A DNA stretch of 64,000 nucleotides from Liquidambar formosana. Lineage: Eukaryota; Streptophyta; Magnoliopsida; Saxifragales; Altingiaceae. The stretch covers positions 8,326,107-8,390,106 of the forward strand of contig CM077823.1 in assembly GCA_039720395.1 (NCBI GenBank), given 5' to 3'. The notes under the pieces were generated by a model that worked only from the letters and a program-made list of their open reading frames with translations, made no database searches and was not told the origin of the DNA. Shown piece after piece: positions 10,326 through 23,605 of the stretch (position 1 is its first letter; each line of letters starts with the position of its first letter). The position numbers were made by a program, and so were the translations under genes.

Positions 10326-11160
10326 AATTCATTTCCCTAGATCTAATGGTCTGATTGAAAATCACCACACTTCAATCCAAACCTTTAAACCAAGTTTAGG
10401 GACCTCAATTATCAAATCTAGTCACCCGATCGTGGGCCAGTTTGCTTAATACCCTAAAATAAACCTAAGGACAACTTTAGGTGAATTGATTCCCAAATCC
10501 TACCATTTGATTCATGATGAAATATCTCTGATCCACTATTCAGACCCATTATTTAATTTTAGGGCATCTAATCAACATATCCAACGGTCTGGTCACCTAC
10601 TGGTCCATTCTAAAACCTTAATCAAACTCTTGAAGCGACTTGGGACGACTCAATTGATCGATCTTTTCCACATAATTTGCCATTGAATTCCTTCGAATCA
10701 GCATTCACATTCACTTATCATGATTAGGGCATTCAAACACCAAGATCAACGATTCAATTGCAAAACTAAAGATCTCGAGACCCTAATTTAGGCACCATAA
10801 CAACTCTAGGTAAGTCAATCTTCAAACCCTACCATCTGATTCATGACCAAATCATTCCAATCATCAATGAAACCCTCAAAACATGTTTAGGATGTTTCAA
10901 CTTTGAAATCAACAATCTGAACCAGACTAGGACTTCAAAACCTAGTTATAGCCTATATCAAACTCTAGGTGGTCTGATTGTTCAAAATCACTTATTTGGT
11001 GAGGAATCCAACCATTGGATTTTAAATTCCAGTCCTTAAGATCAATTGAAGACTATCTGATCGAAAATTGGAAGTCGTTAATCTCACGATCAACAAAACC
11101 CTAATCGGCGGCTTAATTGGCGCACTACGCATAAGAGCCTCTGAAAGCACCATTTTCCAC

Positions 11161-11162
<2 letters not shown>

Positions 11163-11205
<43 letters not shown>
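11163..11205. repeat. Poly(T) run
   Basis: An uninterrupted run of 43 T. It produces spurious poly-Phe and poly-Lys frames on the two strands. Confidence 0.95.
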
Positions 11206-11209
<4 letters not shown>

Positions 11210-14200
11210 CGATACCATTTTCCACACTTGGTACCAAATCAAGCTTGAGAAACCTAATTTTCAACCTACATTCAAAATCTACACATGAAATCGCTCGAAC
11301 TGAAGATCGATCGAAATCGGGTGATCGGACGGTCAAGGGATAGAGCAAATTATTTGCCTTACCCCACCAAATTGACCCCACCTCATCAGATGAGGCACAC
11401 TAATTGAGATTCACTCATTTCTATGCATGATAATGGTTAATTATGGCTGATTGCATCATAAAGATAGTCACGACCACAAGGTAGGCGTGAATATTCTCCC
11501 TTTTTAACTTTTTCATTTGCATATTTCTGCGTGTGAAATTGCGTATTGCAGAAGTGAAAATCAGTTACGCCTACGAAGTAGGCATGCACTCACTCTTACA
11601 TGGTAGGCGTGAGTTTTCAAATCCTGGCATATTGCCCTTTTGCTACATTTGGCCATTCTATCCCCATTAAATAGGATATTTCCACTTAAAAACATTTCAT
11701 AAATCCACCCATGTCCTCAACTACCCAAAATACCTTTGCATTTTACCATTTTACCCCAAAAAATTCCAAATTTTCCTACAAATACCTCCCATTTCCAATT
11801 CAAACACATCTCTCTTCACAATCCCCACACATCCTACCACCCTCAAAACTTCTCGCTTTCTCTACCAAATTGTTGCCATTATTCTCCTAGCCCCCTGCCT
11901 CTTTTAGTGTTCAATTACATTAGGATCATACCCCTATTCATCCACAAAGAAATCCCTATTAGCGTAGGATAATGTATGCATGCATGCATTAAACTTCCAC
12001 TAATCCTAAACCCAATCAATCTTCATCACTCTAGCAATACTAGCTTGGAGCATCAAAGGAGCACTTCAAGAAGGTTTTGGGAAGCCTAGGCAAGCTTTAT
12101 CAAACTCTACTCACGCATAGCAAAGGTTAAAATCAGGTTACACTAGGTGAGTTTTCTTTCACTTCATTTCGGTATTTCAATTCCTCGTATTATAGCTATA
12201 ATTTTTGCAGTCCCCTCAACATGTGAAGTGCAACCGTTCTTCCTCTTATCCAAGGATGCATACAAGGTTCCCTAACATGTGGCATGGAGGGGGTTAAACC
12301 GTTAAACATTAATGCAATGGATTTGAGGTTAGAAGACCCAAAACCACTTATTTTGCATGCAAACCCATTCCCAATAGGATGTTAGCACCCATTTTTCCTT
12401 TTTTTCGTTGCATGTGAGCTTGATGCTATATGTGATGTATGAAATGAAACTTTAAATTCATCAAAAATCAATTCGATATTTGAGCAAAAATCAAAGTTGG
12501 CAAGGTTAGGATCATGCATGCATGCATATTGCTTCACTAACCTTTTCTTCTTTTCTTGTTGGTAATTAATCACAAGTTAAACATGATTAACGATCAAATT
12601 ATCTAAAATGGTTACTAAAATCTAACTTTACTAACCTCCTAACATTTAAAGGTTGTGGTCCCTTGACCCTCCTCTATTTTGGCTCCATTTAGGGGGTTTT
12701 GGTCCCTTGACCCTCCCCCCAACCATTGTACTTGCTCATGGTTGTGGTCCTTAACCCTCATTTTATACATTTGTGATTATCAAAGCAATATACATCGCAT
12801 TCATCGATTCAAAACCTTGCAGATAGTGTTTATGTATCTTTTGATTATTTGATGTGTTTATTCTAAAGTTTCATACAAAATGATGATGATTCACTAATAT
12901 TCACATTAACCAACTAATATGAATGGCCTTTGGTGAGCCACCATGCTATGGGTAAAGTTTAAAACCGTAAGTGCTCAAATTTGTCCACAGCATGGCAGCT
13001 CACTGCCACCAAGTTGGATCGAATCGTTGACCCACCACAATATGTTAGAAAAATCCACCAAAACTCCAGGGGACTTACAGATCCCTATATCATGTGACAA
13101 ATATTTCAGCAAAAATCATTTGGTCCCATTTTCAACCTATTATTCCTAATATGGTCAAACTTGGACAGATTCTGTCCACTCCACTTTTTGTGCTTCAAAA
13201 GCTCATTAAACCTTCTCTTAAAATTCCACAAAACTTTGGGAGTGTTCCCTCGTGTGTTCCTAGTCATCCCACCAAAGGAAATTGCAAAACACAATCTACA
13301 ACTTCCAAAATAACCAAAAAACAGAGGCTGCCTCCAAAGATGTTAGTCTATGTTCATGACTTCAAAGGGCTCATTATTTCAACTTGGAAAAATCTCCAAA
13401 AATTCACAAGTGTTTTTCAATATGTCTTTGACATCCCCACAAAAGGGCATAATTTTTAAAAACATATGAATCATGATTAGGCCATTTTTACACTATTAGT
13501 TTGAGAAAATCCCACCGTTTTCACCAAAGAATCAAAATATTTGCTCCCACTTCATTGCTTTCAGAAGGGTCATCATTCTACTTTGAAAATTCCACAAAAA
13601 TCCTCAAATGATCTTTCATATATCTTCAATACCCCCTTCAAAAGGAGATAAATTTTAAGAATCATTTGCACAACTATTTGATCATCTTGTCGTGACTAGG
13701 TTTGTAAAAACTTCACTATTTTTGTAAATTAGTTTTCTTGCCTAATTCAAGTTTTATCAAAAGATGAGATTTCCAAGAATTGGGATGATTTCATTAAAAA
13801 CTACTTCCAACACTTATCCTTTTGATTGCAAAATCTCATTTTGTGAAAGAATGATTTTCACAATTTGTTTATCCCAAGGTCTCACAAAAAGGATTTTTTT
13901 TTTTTTAAATTTATTTATAAAAGTTTTACTAAAATCAAGCTTAGGCAACGTCATTTCTTCCCCAAAAAATGAGATCTTGCTAAATAGACCAAGCTCATGT
14001 TTACATAAAGTGGTCAAGTCTAACTTGTGCTACCCTTTTAAATGCTTCCAATAAAATCTTTTTGAAGGTTATGCCCATTCAATAATTAACTTCTAAATAT
14101 TTTCAAGAATATGTTTCCAAATGTTTGTTAAAATTTGTTCAAATAACAAATCCAAGACCATTTGTCTCAAAGTGACATGCCCCCACCCCACACAAAAAAA

Positions 14201-16660
14201 AAAAATAATAATAATAAAAAAAATAAAAAAATAATAATGAAAAAAAAGCAACCCATCCGCTTTCTTAAATCATGCCTCAGATGCAATCCTATACCTGTTT
14301 CCAAAATCACATTTTCTTAAAGCCCGTGGCTAAGTCCAATAATGTCATTTTAAAGGTTTTTAATAAAATATTTTCAATTCCGTGTCTTTTAGTGTGTTAA
14401 GTAAAAATATTAATTAATACAATTTCACTTATATCCAATTAAGAACATAAGTTTTTATTATTTTGGGTTGGACCCATTCTAGATAATACATTTATTAATT
14501 ACAATCCCTTGTTAAAAGGGAATACCTTTGATTCCAATTATGAATTAATCAGAGTTTGCCAACCATAAGAGAGGAAAGGTTATTTATACGAACGTGTAGC
14601 TGTGCTTAGAAAAATGCTCCAAGTTGCCTATGCACCCATGATAGGGATCAAGCCACTTGGTGGTTCATTGATTAGTAATGGGAATATTTATGGGTAAATG
14701 ACCCATTAAACATATTTAAAGGGTATGAGTTGATGACTCATTGATCTAAATAATTGACTCATAAGAGCTTTGAATGAGTTTGAATTGGGTGAACTTGAAT
14801 GTTCGTTTAAATTTGGTTAGACTTGTAGTTACATCTAGCATGACTTCTAGATTGCCTACGTACCCAAAATGGGATTAAACCAAATGTAGTTCAAAAGAAA
14901 TGGTTTGGATTTGGAAGATGGTTTTGTACCATTTCATCAACGAAATTTGTAGGCATTAATAGGTAGATTTAAAGCGGACACAAGACCTGCTTATTTAATA
15001 AACCTATTGCTTACGTTTGAGGTTGTTCTTAGGCTTAAAATAATAAAGCCTTAATGATAATGGTAATTTATGAGAAACCCTCAAGGTTCTACATTTCACA
15101 AAGAAATAAAGATGGATCGGTTCACTTTAAGAAAACCCAAATAGATTATTATTTCTTGTGTGAGATATAAACAATTATCGAAAATTGATTAATTTCTAGT
15201 TTTCCATCCCATAGTATAGTATGAAAATACACCTCATCACACCATAACATTACTTTTGGATTTGCTTTAATCATGAAATTTGAACTTGTTTTCAAATTCA
15301 AACACCGTTGGTTCCGTGTTAGCATCGAATTCGGAAATCTCCTAGCAATCCAAACGGATTGAAATCCCACGAGAGCCACTATATAAATATCCAATATTTG
15401 ATACAATATTTGTTAGACATAAGAGAAGAAAATAAACAAAGGAAGTATACCTGAATCACCAACAATCCTTCAATGATCTTCCTTTCTTTTCTTCTTTTTA
15501 TGTAAACCGTCTTTCCTTCTTTCAAAATGCAATCTGATTTTTTTAGAATGCTCTCTCCTTTTCTTCTAGACCAAAACTTCCCCCTTTTTATACTCAAACG
15601 TGTAACCACTTTTGGGAGTTATCACAACTTACATGGTGGTTGCTTAACCATTTTTTTTATATGTGAGAGAAAGAATCAGACAGGGGAATGAGGGACCGGT
15701 TAATAAAGGGAAAATTCCTCCCTGCTTCTTGGTTAACTGTGGTCTCCTATTTGTTTGGACCAACAAGGAAATGCCACCATTCCTGATCTCTAAATGTTTT
15801 AAAAAATGTATCCTAATGTTAGAGAATTTTTTTATTAAAAAAAATATTCTCTGATGATAAGTCAGGCAAATCCTTTCAGACAGGACATATCCAAATTATC
15901 AATCTTTCAATAGAAGATACATCCATTTTTCCTTTTGTTTCCGAGTCATGAATTTTTTTTTTCCAAAACCATCATTTCATAAAAGACAACTCCTTTGTGA
16001 TCATTCCAAAGCATCATGAGATAATTCTCCCACTTTTACAAAATGAATCACACTTACATTTTAAATGTGCTACTTCTCCTTCAAATAGGAACTTTTGTCT
16101 TCAAAAAGACCCCCACTTGCCCTAGGAAAGGCATTATATATTTCAAACTCATGCATTCAAAAAGTACTCATTTCAATTCATTCTCGAGGCTTTCAAAATT
16201 TGAACTCCCTAAGTCTAAGGTTTACACATACCTGACAATAATTCATTGAAAATGGAACCACATCATTCCCATTTTCATAATTTTAAATCTAATTCTACCA
16301 TCATAAGATGAGATATTCAAATGATTTGGGAGCAGACCAATTTAATACGAACCCTAAGGGCATATTTTCAAATGTCTTCTACTTAAATTTTGGTTTAATG
16401 CCTTTAAGGACCTTTTCAAATTGTTATCTTTCCAATTTTCCATTTAATTCATCATCCTTTAAAAGTGGTATCTTCATATCAATTTGGTCATATAGGAAAT
16501 TAACAATATTAATAGGGGATTCTAATAGAAATATTGTCAAAATCGGAGATCGTTAGATTCCAATGGGCGATGTAGGGTGCCTAACACCTTTCTCAATCAA
16601 ACCCTCTTACCCTCAATCTCTAGTCCCGTAGACCTCTAGGAGTTATTCAATTTTTCAAAA

Positions 16661-16817
16661 AGAACCTCAAATGGACCAATTTTCGAAAAAGACCTTAAAT
16701 GGACCAATTTTCAATAAGACCTCAAATGGACCAAATTCCTCAAACATACCTCAAATGGACTAATTTTCAAATAAATCTCAGATGGACCCCTTTTTTGAAA
16801 CTCAAATGGACCTATTT
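16661..16817. repeat. Minisatellite, CTCAAATGGACC unit
   Basis: About six imperfect units of 25-32 bases, each containing CTCAAATGGACCAATTTTC or a close variant. It lies close to the right end of the long LTR-like element, upstream of the GGCGACTCC motif. Confidence 0.85.
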
Positions 16818-17156
16818 AGTCTTAAGACGATTAATCACGTCCTCAAACCCATGATTGGTGGCGACTCCATAGCTTTCATTATTCTTAATATGCCTGCATG
16901 TTAGATTAGTTGAGGCGCCATTGAACTAAACCTAATCAATTTGTTCAAATCTATCCAATTTTCACAATCTTTATTTCACGCTAATCGGGGGTCTTATTTA
17001 ACCCTCCAAAAGCACTCCTCGCTAGGGAGTGCACACCAAGTGGGATTTTTGGGGAAGCGACAGATAAATACAATTTAAAATGGTATACGAGCAATCAAAA
17101 GTAAAACAAAAATACTTATAATGAGTCCATGTGCCACACACGTGTGCCATAAATAG

Positions 17157-17182
<26 letters not shown>
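17157..17182. repeat. (TA)n microsatellite
   Basis: TA repeat followed by CACACA. The surrounding 17063-17684 shows no gene. Confidence 0.85.
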
Positions 17183-17188
<6 letters not shown>

Positions 17189-17689
17189 ATCTTAATCAAG
17201 TGAGCACATACTGATATAACTTATACCGGTACTATGCATTAGGGATTATATTCCATGTATTGGTTTAATGTACCTTGTAACTCACTAATGAACATGATAC
17301 AACCCTCAGGGATGCTGATATAACATATATCAGCACCTGTTCATTTAACAATTATCATGTATATATATGTTCTTTTGTTTAAAGAATTTCCAAAGTTTGT
17401 GCGAAGGTAGGATACCATCAACAAAAACAAAAATTTTAAAGGACAACATCAAAGGGTAGTTGTTCTTTATGGTACATATTGTTGAAAATTATATATGTTA
17501 ATATTCGAGTTGGGTTGTGACCTATACTTTGTAGTCCATCCACGTGGAGAAAGGAAGATTCTGATTTATTTACTTTCTTGTGTTATTCCATTATTTTTTT
17601 TTCCTTATTATTAATTATTGTTTTCTATATCATCTCATATTTGGGTTGGTTTTAATTAAACTATTATGAATGAAATTCAATTATTTTAT

Positions 17690-18180
17690 AGGGTTACCCT
17701 TACTGTTTACCTAAATCGTTCCCCAACCTCTCATTCTCATCGAAACTTAATCCTAAAATATTGTGCATGAGAATGATATATGTTTCTAGGCCACTTGAAT
17801 CAAGCTTTTTACAAATTGGTTTGTACACGTAGGGCCCATTTGAGTATCCAAATGAAAATTAAACAATTTTCTAATATATTATATATAGTATTGAAAGTAT
17901 AAATTCGTCACTTTAAATTGATAAATTCATGATAATTATATTTATCATTACAAATGGGAGTGAAAATTCAAAATAGTGGCATTTCGTAATTTTCTAAAAA
18001 TTGACCATATTGCATCAGTTATAGTGATGGCTTCAATGTTTTTGAAGATTCAAATTCAAGGTAATTAATTTGTGCTTTTAATATTATGTAACATACCTTG
18101 AAATTATTCAATTTCTATTTAGATACTCAAATGGACCCATAATAACCATTGTAACATGGTCGAAAAGTGGTTATTAAACT
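17690..18180 (+). repeat. Dispersed repeat, copy 1 (paired with 52464-52905)
   Basis: Both copies run in the same orientation through CGTTCCCCAA, a TTTTTACAAATT stretch, CCAAATGAAAATTGAA-like sequence and a final CCATTGTAA ... GGTTATTA. Divergence is clear but order is kept throughout. No coding frame. Class unknown. Confidence 0.7.
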
Positions 18181-18254
18181 AGATGAAAAATCATTTGTTC
18201 TATGCGCACTTTCATAAAACGGGGCTCCAGATGAAAATTATTTTATTTATTTAT

Positions 18255-18421
18255 TGGCAAACAAGGGGTATCCCAAGTCATTAGGTTTAGACTAATCCCC
18301 TCGTGATGTACAAACTATTCGCAAGTCCGTACATCTAATAGTAAGGGGGTGCAGACTCAAACTCGGGACTTATGGTTCTTGAGACGCGATCCTTTTCCAT
18401 TTGAGCTACCACCGTGGGTTC
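18255..18421 (-). mobile_element. tRNA-derived SINE (minus strand)
   Basis: On the minus strand the head reads GGTGGTAGCTCAAATGG, a tRNA box-A region, and then GAGTTTGAGTCTGCACC, a box-B-like region. The tail half carries GGATTAGTCTAAACC and GGGATACCCC, shared with the other two SINEs. The downstream end abuts AATAAATAAATAAAA on the minus strand. Confidence 0.75.
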
Positions 18422-18520
18422 ATTTAAACATTATCTGAGTTACTAAATTTCAATTACCATGAAAAATGAAAAAGCATACTACATTTTTTATGCGTAAGGT
18501 CTTCATCAATGCAAGCCCAT

Positions 18521-20000
18521 TGTAGACACCCCATTTTGTACCGGTTGTCATCTTAAGTTCCGGGTCCCGATGATGAGTTTAGTGTAGTTATTTACGGATT
18601 ATCTTTGAAGAATTAGTACAAATTACAGCATGGGATTTTTCGTTAAAATGAAAGGAAAATTATTTTATTACATTAGTTGTTTTTGTCATGCCACTAACAT
18701 GTGTATGTATGTGGTAAGTGTGTGTACGCACATACGATATATGCGTATGTGTGTTAGCGGTCATTCTCCTATTTTTTAGAAAAGGCAATTTCCCTTTCCT
18801 ATTTAGATTAGAAGACTTTTATCATTATTAAATATCTTTTGATTATTTTCTAAGAAACCTAGTCTAGAAAGGAATGGAAAAACCCTAATTTTTAGATATA
18901 TATACTCTTTTAGTGCCTAAAAGGGGGGAGAGAATAGGGTTTTGAGATAGTGAAATTCGTCATAATTCAGCAGCAGTTTTTCTAAAAACTAGCGAGCATA
19001 TTTTAATCATAAATTTTGAATATGAATTCGGAATTGGATGAATTGGTGTCCTTAGAAAGATAATTCAATTATCTACAACTTGGTATTTCACAAGTTTTGT
19101 CCAATTCCAATGTTTTCATACCCGAAAACTCGATTGAAATTTCTGCTGTTGCAAAGTGGCAAAAATCACTATTCTTTTCTCTTATTCTCTTTCGTTTTCT
19201 TTTTCTTTTCAAAGGAATAAGTTTTGATCTCTTTGCTGTGATAATACTTTGACGAAGAGGAGGATTCATGTTAGCTTGATTCAATCCAAAGACCTAAGGG
19301 GCCATGAACAAGTATAAAGTTGATAAATTTAGTTTTATTTAGCTTTTTTATTCTAGTTTTTCTTTTTTTATTTTTCTTTTATTTTATTTTTGTCTAAAGC
19401 ATGATTAGTATGATTTAGGTTTAGCTTTTATATTTGCATTTATTTTTATATATTTTATTTATTTTGGGATGCATGATGTAGATTGATATGTGATTCTTGT
19501 GTATGTGAAGTGCCTTTTAGGTGCGTACGCACCTATCAATGATGCGTACGCACCGTACCTCGACAGACAGTTTGTTAGCCTATTTACATCTTTCGTTTCT
19601 GATTGGTTGATATCTATTATGTTCTCTTGTATATTATGATCTCTACTTTCTGATATATTTTTAGTTCTCTTTTCTTTATTTTATTAATTTATTCATTATT
19701 TTTTTCATTGTGTGTACTATTATTATTGCATGATTTAAGGTAGAATTTAATTGAATACTTAATTAACTAAAGCCAATAATTATGTGTGGGGCCGGTTTCA
19801 ACCGAGCATTGCTGGGTGCTTTACACCTTCCCAGTGATGTACCCTAACTTCGAACCCTCTTTGGTTATGACGAGTTAGACTCTGCTAGGGTTCAAGTTAG
19901 TTAGTTCCTAAGTTAAATTGGGTGGCCACTTCTTTCCGCGCTAGCCCTCCTGGCTAGTAGCGTACTCCCGAACCGCGTGGTTTAGGACGTGGTGCTCACA
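18521..20000 (+). mobile_element. Gypsy-type LTR, probably solo
   Basis: It starts TGTAGACACCCC and ends near GTGCTCACA. Between 19790 and 19940 it has TGCTGGGTGCTTTACACC, CTAACTTCGAACCC and GGGTGGCCACTT, in the same order as the right end of the 8859-17062 element. It also has paired CGTACGCAC words near 19515-19555. No coding seen. Flanks CCCAT and TTCAT match only partly, so the right boundary is approximate. Confidence 0.5.
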
Positions 20001-20068
20001 TTCATAACGGAAAAACATGTCCGTTCACATGATCCACTATTTTTCATTTGTACGAAGAGAAAATGGTA

Positions 20069-20206
20069 ATCACAGTTGTAGTGGTCCAACCATCACAGTG
20101 TAGGTGGACTGTGCACGACACGCCCCATGAGAGCCATACGTGCTTGTCCTGCACAATCCAACCACAACACAATGGTTGGACCGCCGCTACTCCACGACTG
20201 TGGATA
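20069..20206. repeat. Foldback palindrome, MITE-like
   Basis: The left arm (CACAGTTGTAGTGGTCCAAC ... GGACTGTGCA) is the imperfect reverse complement of the right arm (TGCACAATCC ... GGTTGGACC ... CGACTGTG). Arms are about 55-60 bases with a short loop. No target duplication is evident. Confidence 0.7.
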
Positions 20207-20460
20207 GCATCCCCTTGAATAAATAGAAGAGTAAGATTACAAGAATAATGGATTGTTTGGTAAACCTGAAAAAACCTGACTAGTTGAATATAAATCTAGT
20301 CAGTTTTGATTTCATACTGTTTGGTATGTCTTTTTTCCTATTAACAGTTCAGTTTTATTCTGAAGGCATAAACACAGTTTTTTTTTTTTTTTTTAAACTA
20401 ACTGTGAGTTGGTTTATTTAAAACTAGACTTAATCTGATCCAGCTTTTAAAATTCCCAAA

Positions 20461-20640
20461 CAGCCCTTAAGATTCCAAAAGCTAATAGTAGAAACAATAG
20501 AGTCCAAAAATTAATGTTAAATCTATGTCCTAAAGCACCTTCCAAAAGCTAATAAGTAGAACCAGAAGATTCCAAAAGCTAATGTTAAATCCAATACGGC
20601 ATGACCTAAGGCACCTTTCATTAAATCTAGTCCTAAAGCA
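20461..20640. repeat. Degenerate tandem repeat
   Basis: Words GATTCCAAAAGCTAAT, GTTAAATC and CCTAAAGCACCTT recur in order two to three times. Confidence 0.6.
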
Positions 20641-20699
20641 CTTTCACTTGAGTTTGTAACTTAGCAAGTGGACACTTGGATTTTGCATTTTTTATTTCC

Positions 20700-20948
20700 C
20701 CCCTCCGTCTTACTTTATTTGTTCAGTTTGACCAAGCACACATATTAAGATAATGCATTTAATGCATTTATACGACAAACTTTGGTTTCCTATGAAAAAA
20801 TGATAAATATTTTAAAAGAAAAGTAAAAGGGTATTTTAAGAAAATAACATATCTTTTCGGTTTGACTTCTTTGGAAATGATCAAATATTTTGGAACATCT
20901 AAAAAAAAAAAAAGAAAGATGAGCAAATAAAATGGGATGAAGGGAGTA
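20700..20948. mobile_element. Stowaway-like MITE
   Basis: The left end CCCTCCGTCTTACTTTATTT and the right end AAATAAAATGGGATGAAGGG form inverted ends of the CTCCGTCC type widely seen in plant Stowaway (Tc1/mariner) MITEs. It is about 250 bp, AT-rich and non-coding. A clean TA duplication is not visible. Confidence 0.6.
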
Positions 20949-20950
20949 TA

Positions 20951-21336
20951 ATAAGTTGATGAGTGTTGATGTTTACCAAAAATCCAAAGAAAGGAATTTT
21001 ATCATAAAATGTTGTGTGGGTATCCTCTCGTGGGAAATTTCATACTTTTGGACCCTGCAACCACTGACAAGTTAACAGTTTAACTGGTCTTAAATCCCAA
21101 AGGTTTTCGTTATTGTAATCATCGCCTTAATAGGCCATGCAAAGGGTTTTTTTTTAATAAGTTGATGTGTTGATGTTTACCATAAAATAATACGGAGTAA
21201 TAAAAATGTTAATTGTGTTGATGTCCTCTTATGCGCAATTCAAACTAGTGGGACCCAGGAACAACTGACAGATTAATATGTCTTAAATCCTAAAGGTTTT
21301 TGTTATTATAATCATCACCCTAACAGGGTATGCATA
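20951..21336. repeat. Two-copy tandem duplication
   Basis: 20951-21150 and 21158-21336 share AAGTTGATG ... GTTGATGTTTACCA, then a GTGGGACCC-like region, then CTTAAATCC.AAAGGTTTT and GTAATCATC. Both are non-coding. Confidence 0.65.
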
Positions 21337-21997
21337 TTCTAAGAGGGTATGTAATACTTTTATTTTCGGTTGATGACATTGTAATGTAACAGTATTTGTC
21401 TCGTTTGTTGGATTCGAGTTTTTTAAAAAGCATTGATATCCATTTGTTGATATTAAAAGAGATTAGAGGTAAAGATAGTTTCTATTGATTGTAACAAAAA
21501 AAAAAAAAACAAAAAAAAAAATCTAAATTATTATTTCCAATAGGCTAGTTACAAACTCAAGTGAAAGTCAAATGGCCCCAGCATTTCTATTTTCTATAAT
21601 GGACATTGGATTGATAATTGACGAAATGGCCTTTAGAAACTTTCTTTTTTGTTTTATTTTTTTGGAGGTAATACATTAAGAATATTAGATATAATTAAAT
21701 GACCTTCACAAAATTGCAGTAAGTCTAGAACAATTAACTCAATCTCACCCCAACTTCCATTTCTCATAAAAAATAAATAAATATATGTATAGAGAGATCA
21801 TAATAAAGATATTTCAAGACAACTAAATCTCTAATTTTGGAGAAACAACATTCCCAATTATTCTTTCACATGCATATCTAGAGGATTGCACTCTATGCAA
21901 AAACAAACAATCATGTAAAGCTAAGCCCCGGTGGCACACATGAAAATGATCGAATTCATACCAACCGGTTGCTAAATGCAAACAAATATGTAAATTA

Positions 21998-22032
<35 letters not shown>

Positions 22033-22334
22033 CCCTTGTCATGAGGGGCCACATAAAAGTGACTACCCATCAACCGATGGCTGGTGCAATCATATCATAA
22101 TAATAAATAAGATGGGCCTTAATCGAAGGGACAAAAAACAAGGATGGGCTTATTTTCACACATTTTTATGCTAATTCTACACCCCTCTATAAATAAAAAT
22201 TAAGAAAAATGCTTGAAAATAAAACATGAAAGGTGTGAATTTAATAGTAAAGGGTTTAAAAATAACCCTACCCTAATAAACATATTATGTATGAAAAAGA
22301 AAACAAATATGTTGAGTCAGCTGATAATGACTTC

Positions 22335-22930
22335 ATACCAACTAGGTGCAATTTAAAATACTAATTGAAAATTTTAGAAGGAATTATTAATATCACAGGT
22401 TAGTAAAGAATTGGAGCAGTAATATTGGCAGTGGGAAATTCCTCCTACCTCGAAGCCGGGATATATAGCAAAGTCTATTGGCAATTGAACAATCCCCCAA
22501 TCCTTACGAGCTATTTGAATAAGCTTTTATTTCTTGTTTTTTACTTTAAAAAATAATAAAATTGTTTTTTTGAAATTTTGGAGTGCGAAAATTTTTGAAA
22601 GTTATTTTTAAAAGTTGAGGTAGTAAGAAATTCATGTTATCTCAACTCTAAAAGTAATTATCAAAATTTTGCACTATAAAAAAAATTTCATTTCTTTTCT
22701 TTTAAAAGTAAAAAACAAGAAATAAAAGTTTATCCAAACAATCCCTTAGGTTTTTGTTTTTAATCCCCTAAAAGAAAAAATTTAATTTAGTGTGAATTTT
22801 TTTTTTTTTTTTCGTTTAAATTAAGTAACTTAATAACGAAAGCTTAGTGATGGCTAATTAACCGTTGCTAAACGCAACAGTTAATAGGAGTACGAATCAA
22901 TCTGGTTTGGGTCAATTTGGTTCTCCTTTC
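22335..22930 (+). repeat. Upstream segment shared with 57240-57545
   Basis: AACTAGGTGCAATT, a GGTTAGTAAAGAA stretch, AATTGAACAA.CCC and CGAAAGCTTAGTGA ... ACGAATCAATCTGGTTTGGGTC recur in the same order at 57247-57545, upstream of the second CNL copy. This copy is longer because a hairpin MITE sits inside it (22511-22745). Confidence 0.65.
22511..22745. mobile_element. Near-perfect hairpin MITE
   Basis: TTTATTTCTTGTTTTTTACT at the left is mirrored by AGTAAAAAACAAGAAATAAA at the right, and complementarity continues through the middle (GAAATTTTGGAGTGC against GCACTATAAAAAAAATTTC). The whole ~235 bp can fold as one hairpin. It lies inside a segment shared with 57240-57545, which lacks it. Confidence 0.75.
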
Positions 22931-23605
22931 CCTAACGCAAAACCAAACCATATCTAAACCAAATCAACCCAACATACTCGTGTAGTGTGTGGGTTGGCTC
23001 TGTTTAGAGAGAATATTTTTGCAATTTTTTTTATTACAACCAAAAAAAAAAAAAAAATGATTACAAACATAGAAATCTCCAAATAATAAAATTAACAAAA
23101 GACATTAATTTATAACATTTTCATGATCAATAATTACATTTCTAACATATGGTGAAAGCAAAATGAAAATTGAAATTGTAACAATTATAATATGAAACGT
23201 GTCTTATGTATAACTAACATTTAAGTGCCTTTAGTCATCCTTGTCTCAAAGAATTTGATCAATACAAAGAATTGTCTTGCAATCTTGTGAAACATACTAT
23301 AATTTGCTCTTTCTTACCACAAGACATTCTAACTTAATAATTTTCAGGACTTTGCTTCTTCCCGGTCAAATAATTTTAGCAAGTGCTGGTACGTGCTTTC
23401 TTCTTGCCATGTCAGGGGATTAAAAAGAATTGAAAACCACCATGGGTTCTATACTAAGTAGATCAACTTTCACTTTATGAAAAGGTATGTCTGATTAGTC
23501 TGATTAGATAAAGTTTGGCTATCTTATTTGGGTTCTAGCACATGCATTTTGCACTATTCAAAGATTTGGTTGAAATTGGATGATTAAAATCATCAATTAA
23601 GATGA

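Larger units (their letters stand above)
8859..17062 (+). mobile_element. Long non-coding LTR-like element (gypsy Tat/Ogre type, LARD or solo LTR)
   Basis: It begins TGTAGACACCCA, a common start of plant gypsy LTRs, and ends GCGACA at 17062. Five-base flanks AATAA (8854-8858) and GATAA (17063-17067) match at four positions. Near 16570 the words GGTGCCTAACACC and later GGTGGCGACTCC occur in the order seen at Ogre-type LTR ends, where TGGCGACTCC resembles a tRNA-Arg primer site. No gag or pol coding was found in ~7 kb after removing the nested LTR. Lineage and right boundary are inferences. A plant-gene-like CAAATACCTCCC promoter-type stretch lies near 11778. Confidence 0.5.

Noticed and set aside
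11022..11381. Frames with poly-Lys or poly-Phe
   Set aside because: Created by the 43-base T run; no conserved residues on either side.
12943..16556. Several frames of 60-120 codons
   Set aside because: Scattered in AT-rich LTR-like sequence on both strands, without domains or plausible promoters.
20250..20470. Possible hAT MITE between TTGTTTGGTAAA and CCCAAACAGCCC
   Set aside because: Ends are similar but inverted pairing is short and no 8-bp duplication was found.
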